A stretch of DNA of 64,000 nt, taken from the NCBI RefSeq assembly GCF_006974105.1, contig NZ_CP036282.1, forward strand, positions 1,736,001 through 1,800,000, read 5' to 3'. The position numbers were made by a program, and so were the translations under genes. Positions 17,558-25,922 of the stretch are shown here, in pieces (the first letter of the stretch is position 1; each line of letters starts with the position of its first letter). A model generated the notes under the pieces. That model made no database searches, was not told the origin of the DNA, and saw only the letters and a list, made by a program, of their open reading frames with translations. Source of the stretch: Rhodoferax aquaticus (GTDB taxonomy: Bacteria > Pseudomonadota > Gammaproteobacteria > Burkholderiales > Burkholderiaceae_C).

Positions 17558-19086
17558 GGTGTGGCCACTGTGGTCGCAGCGCTGTCGGCGCCACTGGGGC
17601 GAAATACGCCGGGGCGCGGAATGCGCAGTGCGCAGCTGGCGTCTTGCGGCAAGGCGGAGGCATGGGTGTTGGCGTCAATGAACTTAAACACCACATCGCC
17701 CATGCACCCTAGCGTGGCAATGCCGTGGCCTGCGTTGGGCACCACTAGGTGCTGTACCAAGGCCGCGTTGCCAGCGCCCAAGGCTTGTGCCGTGCGGGCA
17801 CCATGCCGTGGGGGTGTGGCGGGGTCGGCTCCGCCACTGAGCAAGAGCACGGGGGACTGGGCGGGGGGCACGGTATAAAACGCCTCGGGCACGCTGCCGC
17901 GCGGCCAGTCTTGGCACATGGCTTGGTAGTAGGTAGCTTCATCGCGGCCAAAGCTGACGCCGGGTGGGTCTGCAGAAGCGCTTAGGCGTGGCATGTCTTC
18001 GGCGCACACCACCGACAGGTGCATGCCCATGGCAACGCGGCCCGCTTTGTTGCCACCCAGCGCACTGCCCAAGCCCAGCAAACCTTCAAAACGACCTTGG
18101 CTCGCGGCTGCGATAGCCGCTGGCAATGCCGACGCCAAAGCAGGCACGTACAAAGGTGCGCGCACGCTGCGCAGCAGCAAAGCGCGGGTGAGTGGGATGC
18201 GCTCTGGCACGCCGGTGCTGGGGTGCTGCACGCCCACGGGCTTGGGCAGGCTTTGCAGGAGCGCGGCCCACTGGCTGCGCAGGGCTGGGTATTGGCGCGC
18301 ACACCGTGGTTCTTGCTCGCAGGCGGTGAACATGGCGTCGAGCGCGGCTTGGCTGTCGGCCGAGGCACTGGCAGGCAGCACCATGTCGGGCGGGGCGACG
18401 CCGTCCAACACCGAGCGCCGCACTTGGGCGGGGAACTGGCGCTGGTATTCGAGCGCGGCGCGGGTGCCATACGAAGCGCCCACCAAGTTCCACTGGCGCA
18501 CGCCCAGGTGTTGGCGCACGGCTTCAAAGTCTTGCATGGCCACGGTGGTGGTGAACATGCGCAGGTCGCCATAGGGGAGCTTGCCAAGCGCCTCGCGGCA
18601 TTGCGCCAGCCTGCGCACTTGTGCGGCAGTGTCCAGCTGCTCGGCCAAGGGCAGCGTGGCGTCATCGGGGCATTGCAGCGGGGCGGACTGGCCAGTGCCG
18701 CGCTGGTCAATAAACACCAGGTCGCGGCGGTAGTTGAGTCGTGCCAGCGCGGGCAGCATGGCCGGTGCCACGCCAACAGCACTTTGGCCGGGGCCACCTG
18801 CAAGCATGAGCACGGCGTCTGGCTGTTTGTTGCGCGCTAAGGCGGGCACCACGATGAAGTGAATGTCAATGCGCGTGCCATCGGGCTTGGCGGGGTCCAG
18901 CGGGCGCGCAATAGTGCCGCACTGCACTTCATTGGCAATGCCATCGACCCGGCAGGCCTTCGTGGTAGCGAGGTCAGCAGCATGTGGTGGCGTGCTGGTG
19001 AGCGCAGCGGCCAAAGCCATGGCACAGGCGCGCAGTGGGGTGGACTGAACAAAGGAAGCTAGTGGGCTAGCGGATAGGCGGCGCAT
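17554..19086 (-). CDS. Secreted alpha/beta hydrolase, tripeptidyl-aminopeptidase (TAP)-like
   Basis: A 510-residue exported serine hydrolase. A signal peptide (ACAMALAAALTSTPPHAA) leads to the oxyanion GGPGQSA block, FIDQRGTGQSAP, the nucleophile elbow GASYGTRAALEYQ, the acid in LLSGGADPATPP and the catalytic His in PNAGHGIA; cysteines CRVDG, CGT and CMGD may form disulphides. This is the TAP/proline-iminopeptidase-like layout, so it likely removes short N-terminal peptides in the periplasm. It is the first gene of the operon with the NatAB-type exporter, which suggests a joint role in handling a peptide or ester compound, but none can be named. Confidence 0.84.
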   Translation of the reverse strand: MRRLSASPLASFVQSTPLRACAMALAAALTSTPPHAADLATTKACRVDGIANEVQCGTIARPLDPAKPDGTRIDIHFIVVPALARNKQPDAVLMLAGGPGQSAVGVAPAMLPALARLNYRRDLVFIDQRGTGQSAPLQCPDDATLPLAEQLDTAAQVRRLAQCREALGKLPYGDLRMFTTTVAMQDFEAVRQHLGVRQWNLVGASYGTRAALEYQRQFPAQVRRSVLDGVAPPDMVLPASASADSQAALDAMFTACEQEPRCARQYPALRSQWAALLQSLPKPVGVQHPSTGVPERIPLTRALLLRSVRAPLYVPALASALPAAIAAASQGRFEGLLGLGSALGGNKAGRVAMGMHLSVVCAEDMPRLSASADPPGVSFGRDEATYYQAMCQDWPRGSVPEAFYTVPPAQSPVLLLSGGADPATPPRHGARTAQALGAGNAALVQHLVVPNAGHGIATLGCMGDVVFKFIDANTHASALPQDASCALRIPRPGVFRPSGADSAATTVATP

Positions 19087-19158
19087 GGTGCGCGATTATT
19101 CCCTAAGCGCTGGCGCGCACGGGCTGGGACTTGGCAACGCGCATGTAACATTCTGCGC

Positions 19159-20631
19159 ATGCCAAAACCCGATGTACTCCCACGCGACGCCCAAAGCATT
19201 TTGGAACTGGCGGCGCGCTCCATGTTTGAGCTGTTTGCCAATGCCAGCGAGGGCATGATTCTGGTAGACCGCCAGGCCCGGGTGGTGTGGATTAACGACC
19301 AGTACAAGCGCTTCTTGCCCGCGCTGGGCTTTGCCCGCGAAGAAGATTTTGTGGGCCACGCCGTGTCCAAGGTGGTGCAAAACACCCAGATGGACCAGGT
19401 GCTGGAAACAGGCAAGCCTATTTTGATTGACTTGCTCACTAACCGGGCTGGTACCTTTGTGGTGAGCCGCATCCCGGTGCGGGACGCTGCAGGCCAAGTC
19501 ATAGGTGCTTTGGGCATTGTGCTGTTTGACCATGCGGAAACCACTTTGCAACCCTTGGTAGAAAAATTCACGGTCTTGCAGCGCGACTTGGATGATGCCC
19601 GCCGCGAGCTGGCCTCCCAGCGTTTGCAAGCGCCTGGGCTGCGGCAAGCCAAGTACACCTTTGCCAGCTTTATTGGCCTGAGCCCCGCTGCGGTAGAGGT
19701 GAAGCGCCAAGCGCGCCGTGCAGCGCAGTCGTCCAGCCCGGTGCTGTTGCTGGGTGAAACGGGAACCGGCAAAGAGCTACTGGCCCACGCCATCCACGCC
19801 GCCTCGGGCCGGGCCAAAGGCCCATTGATTAGCGTGAACATTGCGGCAGTGCCCGATACCTTGCTGGAGGCCGAATTCTTTGGCTTTGCGCCTGGTGCGT
19901 TCACTGGCGCAGACCGCAAGGGGCGTGACGGAAAGTTCAAGCTGGCCCACGGAGGCACTTTGTTCTTGGACGAGATTGGCGACATGCCACTGGCCTTGCA
20001 GTCCAAGCTACTGCGCGCGCTGCAAGAGAGTGAGATTGAGCCGCTGGGCTCGAACAAACTGATTCCCATTGATGTGCGGGTGATTGCCGCTACCTCGCGC
20101 GACTTGAATAAGCTGGTGCGCGACGGTTTGTTTCGAGAAGACTTGTTTTACCGCTTGAACGTGTTGCCCCTGCGCGTGCCCCCGCTGCGCGAACGCCGTG
20201 GCGACATTGCGGCGCTTCTAGAAGTGTTGGGCGAAGACGTGGCCCTGCGCAGCGGCTTAGCCCCGCCGGAACTCACGCCACAAGCGCTGGCATTGCTAGA
20301 AGCGCAGCCTTGGCGCGGCAATATCCGTGAGCTGCGCAATGTGCTGGAGCAAGTGGCCATGCGCTGTGACGGCCCACGCATTGATGCCTCTGACGTGCAG
20401 GCCGTGCTGCGGGACTCGGGTGTTGAAGCTTTGCTGCCCGTGCCAATGCCCACGCCCCCCCTTGCGCAAGCGCTCGATCCCGACCAACTGCTGCGGCCCT
20501 TGGCGCAGCAATATGCCGACTTGGAAAAAGCCGCCATTGCCGCTGCGCTGCAGGCCCACCAAGGCAACAAAGCTGCTGCGGCCAAAGCATTGGGAATTTC
20601 ACGGGCAACTTTGTACCAGCGTTTGACCTAA
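19159..20631 (+). CDS. Sigma-54-dependent transcriptional activator with PAS sensor domain
   Basis: A 490-residue bacterial enhancer-binding protein. Residues about 20-125 form a PAS-like sensor (SMFELFANASEGMILVDRQ, VVWIND), a short coiled linker follows, then the AAA+ domain with Walker A GETGTGKE (199-206), the sigma-54 contact loop GAFTGA (246-251), Walker B GTLFLDEIGD and the R-finger region, and a C-terminal Fis-type helix-turn-helix (NKAAAAKALGISRATLYQRL). It stands directly upstream of the HlyD/ABC exporter operon, in front of which a sigma-54 promoter-like sequence is visible, so that operon is the probable target. Confidence 0.92.
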   Translation: MPKPDVLPRDAQSILELAARSMFELFANASEGMILVDRQARVVWINDQYKRFLPALGFAREEDFVGHAVSKVVQNTQMDQVLETGKPILIDLLTNRAGTFVVSRIPVRDAAGQVIGALGIVLFDHAETTLQPLVEKFTVLQRDLDDARRELASQRLQAPGLRQAKYTFASFIGLSPAAVEVKRQARRAAQSSSPVLLLGETGTGKELLAHAIHAASGRAKGPLISVNIAAVPDTLLEAEFFGFAPGAFTGADRKGRDGKFKLAHGGTLFLDEIGDMPLALQSKLLRALQESEIEPLGSNKLIPIDVRVIAATSRDLNKLVRDGLFREDLFYRLNVLPLRVPPLRERRGDIAALLEVLGEDVALRSGLAPPELTPQALALLEAQPWRGNIRELRNVLEQVAMRCDGPRIDASDVQAVLRDSGVEALLPVPMPTPPLAQALDPDQLLRPLAQQYADLEKAAIAAALQAHQGNKAAAAKALGISRATLYQRLT

Positions 20632-20641
20632 GGCAAGGTTC

Positions 20642-20657
20642 TGGGGCAGTGCGTGCC
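20642..20657 (+). promoter_or_regulatory. Candidate sigma-54 promoter upstream of the HlyD/ABC operon
   Basis: The bases TGGGGCAGTGCGTGCC have GG at the -24 element and GC at the -12 element with the strict 10-base spacing between them; the other consensus bases match only in part. It lies 46 bp before the HlyD start and just after a sigma-54 activator gene, which raises its credibility. Confidence 0.5.
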
Positions 20658-20702
20658 CTATGCTCGTGCGGTGTCGGTCTGTCTAACCCACGGTGAGATG
20701 CC

Positions 20703-21698
20703 ATGCAGAACCTGAAGATGAAGTTGACCCAGCTGGTCTGCGCCAGCGCTGCAGCCTTGGGCCTGCTTGGCGCATGCACGCAGAAGCCGCCAGCAGCCTG
20801 GTCGGGCTATGCGGAGGGTGACTATGTGTATGTGTCATCCCCCATTGCCGGTCGCGTGGAGGGTGTGGCGGTGCGCGCCGGCGAGAGCGTGCGCCAAGGC
20901 GCTGCCTTGTTTAACCTAGACGCGTCCAGCGAAAAATTGGCAGAAAAAGAGGCCGAGGCCCGGGCGCAAGCGGCGCTGGCGCAGGCCAACAACCTGGGCA
21001 GCGGCAAGCGGCGCGAAGAGCTGGCGGTGACCCAGGCACAACTGGCCCAAGCGCGTGCGGCAGAGGTGCTAGCCAACAGCGACCTGCAACGCCAACAACA
21101 GCTGTTGGCCCAAGGCTTTGTGAGCAAGGCGCGGGCCGACGATGCCGCCACGGCCGTGGCCCAAGCGCGTGCCCGCGTGGCCGAGCTGACAGCCGCCTTG
21201 CAGGTGGCACAACTACCTGGGCGCACAGAAGAGATTTTTGCCCAACGCGCCAATGCCCAAGCGGCGCGTGAAGCCTTGAGCCAAAGCCAATGGCGCTCTG
21301 GCCAAAAGCAACAAACAGCCCCAGCGGATGCCTTGGTGGCCGATGTGTTCTTTCAGCGCGGGGAGTTTGTAGGGGCGGGGCAACCGGTGGTGTCGCTGCT
21401 GCCGCCAGCCAACATCAAGGCGCGCTTCTTTGTGCCAGAGGCAGACCTGGGGGGCATTCAGATGGGGCAAGCGGTTTGGTTGGCGTGCGACGGCTGCGGC
21501 AAACCCATGGCGGCCAAGATCAGCCGCATTGCCACACAGCCAGAATTCACCCCACCGGTGATTTACTCCAACGCCCAGCGCAGCAAACTGGTGTTCATGG
21601 CCGAAGCGCAACCCAGCGCTGCCGATGCCGTGCGGCTAAAACCCGGCCAGCCCTTGGATGTGCGCCCCGATGTTGCGCCCCCTGTACAGGCGAAATAG
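20703..21698 (+). CDS. HlyD-family periplasmic adaptor lipoprotein (YbhG-like)
   Basis: A 331-residue membrane fusion protein. A lipoprotein signal ends in the lipobox LLGAC (Cys about residue 21). A lipoyl-like half (YVYVSSPIAGRVEGVAVRAGESV), a long alpha-helical hairpin rich in Ala/Gln/Glu (about residues 75-185) and a barrel domain (PANIKARFFVPEADL) follow. Such adaptors link an inner-membrane ABC exporter with an outer-membrane channel. It is the first gene of a three-gene exporter operon; no TolC-type gene is next to it. Confidence 0.88.
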   Translation: MQNLKMKLTQLVCASAAALGLLGACTQKPPAAWSGYAEGDYVYVSSPIAGRVEGVAVRAGESVRQGAALFNLDASSEKLAEKEAEARAQAALAQANNLGSGKRREELAVTQAQLAQARAAEVLANSDLQRQQQLLAQGFVSKARADDAATAVAQARARVAELTAALQVAQLPGRTEEIFAQRANAQAAREALSQSQWRSGQKQQTAPADALVADVFFQRGEFVGAGQPVVSLLPPANIKARFFVPEADLGGIQMGQAVWLACDGCGKPMAAKISRIATQPEFTPPVIYSNAQRSKLVFMAEAQPSAADAVRLKPGQPLDVRPDVAPPVQAK

Positions 21699-21699
21699 C

Positions 21700-21747
21700 G
21701 TGTTGGCGCCCACAGCTACTGCGCAAGCAGCTACATTTTTAGGAGCG
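21700..21747 (+). repeat. Interspersed repeat copy 3 (ABC ATPase N-terminus)
   Basis: The sequence runs ttggcgccc, actgcgcaagcagctac, then atttttaggagcg, in the same order as other copies. It encodes LAPTATAQAATFLG in the frame shared by the repeat family, before the conserved part of the ATPase. Confidence 0.6.
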
Positions 21748-22503
21748 GATGGGCCTGCCGATACAGCGCGCTCTTTGGCCATTGACGTGCGCGGCCTGAC
21801 CAAACGCTATGGCGGGCGGGCTGTGGTCAACAACATCGCGCTGCAGGTTGAGGCTGGGCGCATTGTGGGATTTTTAGGCCCCAACGGCAGTGGCAAAACC
21901 ACCACCATCCGCATGATTTGCGGGCTGCTTACCCCGGATGCGGGCAGTGGCACCTGCCTGGGGCTGGACATCATGAAGGACGCCGCCGCTATCAAGCGGC
22001 AAGTGGGCTACATGACCCAGAAGTTTGGTTTGTACGACGACTTGTCGATTCGAGAAAACCTGGACTTTGTTGCGCGCTTGTTTGAGCTGCCTCATCGCAA
22101 GCAGGCGGTAGACGGCGCGCTGCAGCGCTTGGGTTTGGGTGCGCGCCACGCGCAGCTGGCGGGCTCTTTGTCAGGCGGCTGGAAGCAGCGGCTGGCGCTG
22201 GCGGCGTGCTTGATCCACTCGCCACGCCTGCTGCTGTTAGATGAGCCCACCGCTGGGGTGGACCCCAAGGCGCGGCGCGAGTTTTGGGAGCAGCTGCACC
22301 AACTGGCGGAGCAGGGCATTACGGTGTTGGTGTCGACCCACTACATGGACGAGGCAGAGCGCTGCCACGGATTGGTCTACATCGCGTACGGAACCATACT
22401 GGCGCAGGGCACGGCTGCCACTATTGTGCAAGCCGCGGGCGCCACGGACTTGGAAGATGCCTTTGTGCGCTTGGTGGACCAAGCCAAGGACAACTTCGTA
22501 TGA
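21700..22503 (+). CDS. ABC exporter ATP-binding protein (YbhF-like, single domain)
   Basis: A 267-residue ATPase with Walker A GPNGSGKT (about residues 60-67), Q-loop MTQKFGLYDDLSI, signature LSGGWKQRL, Walker B RLLLLDEPTAGVD and switch His in STHYMDEAERC. Close relatives in E. coli (YbhF) carry two nucleotide-binding domains; this one has a single domain. GTG 21700 follows the upstream stop by one base; ATG 21658 or 21670 are also in frame and would overlap it. The first 16 or so residues (VLAPTATAQAATFLGA) come from the interspersed repeat, so the native N-terminus may begin nearer SLAIDVRGL. Confidence 0.87.
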   Translation: MLAPTATAQAATFLGADGPADTARSLAIDVRGLTKRYGGRAVVNNIALQVEAGRIVGFLGPNGSGKTTTIRMICGLLTPDAGSGTCLGLDIMKDAAAIKRQVGYMTQKFGLYDDLSIRENLDFVARLFELPHRKQAVDGALQRLGLGARHAQLAGSLSGGWKQRLALAACLIHSPRLLLLDEPTAGVDPKARREFWEQLHQLAEQGITVLVSTHYMDEAERCHGLVYIAYGTILAQGTAATIVQAAGATDLEDAFVRLVDQAKDNFV

Positions 22504-23648
22504 GCGCCGCATGGTCAAGCCACTTTAGCTGGGCCCGGATGCTGGCGGTGTTCATCAAAGAGTTTCAACAAATGATGCGCGACCGGCTGACCTTTGGCAT
22601 GGCGGTGGGAGTGCCCATTTTGCAGTTGGTGCTTTTTGGCTACGCCATCAACACCGACCCTAAAGGTTTGCCCACCGCCATTGTGAGTACCGACAGCGGC
22701 CCTATGGCGCGTGGCTTGCTGGCCGCTTTGCAAAACACCGGTTACTTCCGGGTGGACCATGTGCTGACCAACGAGCGTGAGGCGGAAGCGCTGGTAGAGA
22801 CCGGAGAGGTGCAGTTCATGGTAGTCATCCCTGGCGATTTTTCTCACCGCTTGATGCGGGGCGAAAAGCCTGCGCTCTTGGTGTCTGCCGATGCGACCGA
22901 CCCCAGTGCCTCGGGCAACGCGATTGCAGCGCTCAATGCCTTGGTGCCCCAAGCCATTGCGCATGATTTGCCGGGCGCGCTGCGCGGTTTGGGAGGTGTT
23001 GCACCTTCGTTTGAGGTGCGGGTGCACAAACGCTACAACCCTGAGGGGCTCTCGCGCTACAACATCGTGCCGGGCTTGGTGGGTACGATTTTGACCATGA
23101 CCATGGTGATGCTCACCTCATTGGCCATGACCCGCGAGCGCGAACGCGGAACCATGGAAAACCTGCTGGCTACCCCCGTTCGCCCTAGCGAAGTGATGGT
23201 GGGCAAGATACTGCCCTATGTGGTGATGGGCTATGTGCAGCTTGGGGTGATTTTGGGCGCGGCCTTTGTGTTGTTTGAGGTGCCCATGGTGGGCAGCATG
23301 CCGCTCTTGCTGGCTTTGATTGGCGTATTCATCGTGGCCAACTTAGGGGTGGGGTTTACCTTTTCCACCATTGCCAAAAACCAGTTGCAGGCCATGCAAA
23401 TGACCTTCTTTTTCTTCCTGCCCTCCATCTTGCTGTCGGGCTTTATGTTCCCGTTCAGGGCCATGCCGCAGTGGGCACAGTACATCGGCCAAATACTGCC
23501 TCTGACGCATTTTTTGCGCATCGTGCGGGGCATCTTGCTCAAGGGCAATACCTTCACGCAGCTCTGGCCCGAGCTGTGGCCCATGCTCTTGTTTTTGCTG
23601 GTGGCAGGCACCGTGGCTCTTAAGCGCTATCGGCAGACTTTGGACTGA
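22500..23648 (+). CDS. ABC-2 type exporter permease (YbhS/YbhR-like)
   Basis: A 382-residue permease with one N-terminal membrane segment (LTFGMAVGVPILQLVLFGYAI), an extracytoplasmic domain of about 150 residues and five C-terminal hydrophobic segments including the elbow RERERGTMENLLATP and the FFFFLPSILLSGFMFPF segment. It overlaps the ATPase by ATGA. Only one permease gene is present, so the exporter would be a homodimer, unlike the two-permease E. coli YbhFSR system. Likely exports hydrophobic or cationic compounds; substrate not visible. Confidence 0.9.
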   Translation: MSAAWSSHFSWARMLAVFIKEFQQMMRDRLTFGMAVGVPILQLVLFGYAINTDPKGLPTAIVSTDSGPMARGLLAALQNTGYFRVDHVLTNEREAEALVETGEVQFMVVIPGDFSHRLMRGEKPALLVSADATDPSASGNAIAALNALVPQAIAHDLPGALRGLGGVAPSFEVRVHKRYNPEGLSRYNIVPGLVGTILTMTMVMLTSLAMTRERERGTMENLLATPVRPSEVMVGKILPYVVMGYVQLGVILGAAFVLFEVPMVGSMPLLLALIGVFIVANLGVGFTFSTIAKNQLQAMQMTFFFFLPSILLSGFMFPFRAMPQWAQYIGQILPLTHFLRIVRGILLKGNTFTQLWPELWPMLLFLLVAGTVALKRYRQTLD

Positions 23649-23708
23649 TGCGACACAGGTTTAATTTGTCTGAAATTTGTGCGTATGTTTAATTATTAGT
23701 CAATGGAT

Positions 23709-23723
23709 GTCTAAAAGTTAGAC
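23709..23723. promoter_or_regulatory. 15-bp palindrome upstream of the branched-chain-type ABC operon, candidate operator
   Basis: gtctaa and ttagac flank a 3-base centre in a perfect inverted repeat within an AT-rich 190-bp gap. It lies 118 bp before the binding-protein start, a usual place for a regulator site. No matching regulator gene is adjacent. Confidence 0.4.
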
Positions 23724-23840
23724 GAATTGGTGGCTATTTGCTCCAAACAAAGCGGCCTTCCCTGTAGCGCACCCCCATGGTGCGCGTGGCACGCTTTGTG
23801 CAAATACAGTGCGTTCCATCAAAAAATACAGGAGACCGGT

Positions 23841-25055
23841 ATGCAAGTTTCTCAATGGGCTGCGTGGGCATCACGCCGAGGTGTGATTGCTTCTGCTTTG
23901 GGCCTCGGTTTGGCCGTTATGGGTGCTGGGGCGTGGGCCCAGAGCAAAGAAATCAAGATCGCGCACATCTACAGCAAAACAGGGCCGCTTGAGGCCTATG
24001 GCCGCCAAACGGCGACCGGCTTCATGATGGGGCTGGACTACGCCACCAATGGCACCATGACAGTGGCCGGCAAGAAGCTGGTGGTGATTGAAAAAGACGA
24101 CCAAGGCAAGCCCGATTTGGGCAAGAGCTTGCTGGCTGCCGCCTACGGGGATGACAAGGTGGACTTGGCCGTGGGCCCCACCGCCTCTCCCGTGGCTTTG
24201 GCAATGCTGCCAGTGGCCGAAGAGTACAAAAAAATCCTCTTGGTGGAGCCAGCGGTGGCGGACTCCATCACGGGTGACAAGTGGAACAAATACATTTTCC
24301 GCACGGGGCGCAATAGCTCGCAAGACGCAATTTCTAACGCAGTCGCTTTGGACAAAGCTGGCGTGACGATTGCCACCATGGCACAAGACTCGGCCTTTGG
24401 GCGCGATGGGGTGAAGGCATTCAAAGAAGCCATCACCAAAGCCAAGCTGGTGCATGAAGAATACCTGCCGCCCGCAACCACCGACTTCACCGCCGGTGCG
24501 CAACGCCTGATTGATAAGCTCAAAGACCAACCCGGACGCAAGGTGATCTTCATCATTTGGGCAGGCGGCAACCCCTTCAAGATTGTGGACATGGACCTCA
24601 AGCGCTATGGCATTGAGATCGCCACAGGTGGCAACATCTTGCCCGCCATGACCGCCTACAAGCAGTTGCCCGGCATGGAAGGCGCTACCTACTACTACTT
24701 TTCGATCCCCAAGAACCCGGTGAATGAAGCCATGGTGGCACGCCACTACAGCCAGTTCAAGGCTCCGCCAGACTTCTTCACCGCCGGTGGTTTTAGTGCC
24801 GCCATGGCGGTGGTGACTGCGCTGAACAACAGCAAGGGCGATGCATCTGCCAACACCTTGATCAAAACCATGGAAGGCATGAGTTTTGAAACCCCCAAGG
24901 GCAAGATGACCTTCCGCAAAGAAGACCACCAAGCGCTGCAAAGCATGTACCACTTCAAGATCAAGGTAGACCCCGCTTTCGCTTGGGGCGTGCCTGAGCT
25001 GGTGCGTGAAATCAAGGCGGACGAGATGAATGTTCCGATTCGCAACAAGCGCTAA
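23841..25055 (+). CDS. ABC transporter periplasmic substrate-binding protein, branched-chain amino acid type
   Basis: A 404-residue type I periplasmic binding protein (LivK/AmiC-like). The signal peptide ends at GAWAQ; the mature protein begins KEIKIAHIYSKTGPLEAYGRQ, a two-lobed binding fold with the D-KVDLAVGPTASP hinge block and FRTGRNSSQD. An AGGAGA Shine-Dalgarno sits 5-9 bases before ATG 23841. The family also binds urea, aromatic acids and short-chain amides, so a leucine label should not be assumed. It is the first gene of a six-gene operon ending in an alpha/beta hydrolase. Confidence 0.88.
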   Translation: MQVSQWAAWASRRGVIASALGLGLAVMGAGAWAQSKEIKIAHIYSKTGPLEAYGRQTATGFMMGLDYATNGTMTVAGKKLVVIEKDDQGKPDLGKSLLAAAYGDDKVDLAVGPTASPVALAMLPVAEEYKKILLVEPAVADSITGDKWNKYIFRTGRNSSQDAISNAVALDKAGVTIATMAQDSAFGRDGVKAFKEAITKAKLVHEEYLPPATTDFTAGAQRLIDKLKDQPGRKVIFIIWAGGNPFKIVDMDLKRYGIEIATGGNILPAMTAYKQLPGMEGATYYYFSIPKNPVNEAMVARHYSQFKAPPDFFTAGGFSAAMAVVTALNNSKGDASANTLIKTMEGMSFETPKGKMTFRKEDHQALQSMYHFKIKVDPAFAWGVPELVREIKADEMNVPIRNKR

Positions 25056-25166
25056 GCCTATGCGTGTGGCGCGCCGTTTGGCTTAGGGCCCGGTGCGCTA
25101 GTTGCCCCAAGCGCTGGCACTGCGGTGCCTACGCCCGGGGCGTCTTTGGCCTCTTGGAAACATTGC

Positions 25167-25922
25167 ATGCTGGAAACCCAAAACTTGACCGTGCGTTTTG
25201 GTGGGCACGTGGCGGTCAACGCCGTGAGCTGCACCTTTAGCCCAGGCACGCTCACGGCTATCGTGGGCCCCAATGGCGCTGGCAAGACCACATTTTTTAA
25301 CCTGATCTCGGGGCAAATCAAAGCCACTGCGGGCGATGTGCGCCTGCACGGGCAAAGTTTGGCGGGCTTGGGTGTGTCTGCACGCACCCGGGCAGGCTTG
25401 GGCCGGGCATTTCAGCTCACCAACTTGTTCCCACAGCTCAGCGTGTTGGAGAACGTGCGGCTGGCGGTGCAATCCGCCCGCGCAGGCAAGCACTTGCGTG
25501 GTCTGAACTTGTGGAGCATTTGGAGCGAGCACCGAGCCTTGGTCGATTTGGCGCAAGAGGTGCTGGAGCAAGTGGCCTTGCTAGACAAGCAAGACGCCGT
25601 GGTGGCTAGCCTGCCCCATGGGGACCAGCGCAAGCTAGAGGTGGCCATGCTCATGGCCTTGGAGCCCGACGTGTTTATGTTTGACGAGCCCACTGCGGGT
25701 ATGAGCCATGACGAGGCACCGGTGATTCTGAATTTGATCCGCAAGCTCAAAGCCGACTCTCGCAAAACGATTTTGCTGGTGGAGCACAAGATGGATGTGG
25801 TGCGCGAGCTGGCAGACCGCATCATCGTGCTGCACAACGGAGAACTGGTGGCCGATGGCGACCCTGCCGAGGTGATTGCCTCGCCCGTAGTGCAGCAGGC
25901 CTACTTGGGGGTGGCGGCATGA
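25167..25922 (+). CDS. livG: Branched-chain-type ABC transporter ATP-binding protein (LivG-like)
   Basis: A 251-residue ATPase with Walker A GPNGAGKT (residues 34-41), the LivG block FNLISGQIKATAGDV, the LivG-type GLGRAFQLTNLFPQL Q-loop region, Walker B DVFMFDEPTAGMS and the switch His in VEHKMD. The usual LSGG signature is degenerate here (SLPHGDQRKLE), which is normal for LivG-type proteins. ATG 25167 begins the conserved N-terminus MLETQNLTVRFGG. It is 111 bp after the binding protein and overlaps livF by ATGA. Confidence 0.9.
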   Translation: MLETQNLTVRFGGHVAVNAVSCTFSPGTLTAIVGPNGAGKTTFFNLISGQIKATAGDVRLHGQSLAGLGVSARTRAGLGRAFQLTNLFPQLSVLENVRLAVQSARAGKHLRGLNLWSIWSEHRALVDLAQEVLEQVALLDKQDAVVASLPHGDQRKLEVAMLMALEPDVFMFDEPTAGMSHDEAPVILNLIRKLKADSRKTILLVEHKMDVVRELADRIIVLHNGELVADGDPAEVIASPVVQQAYLGVAA

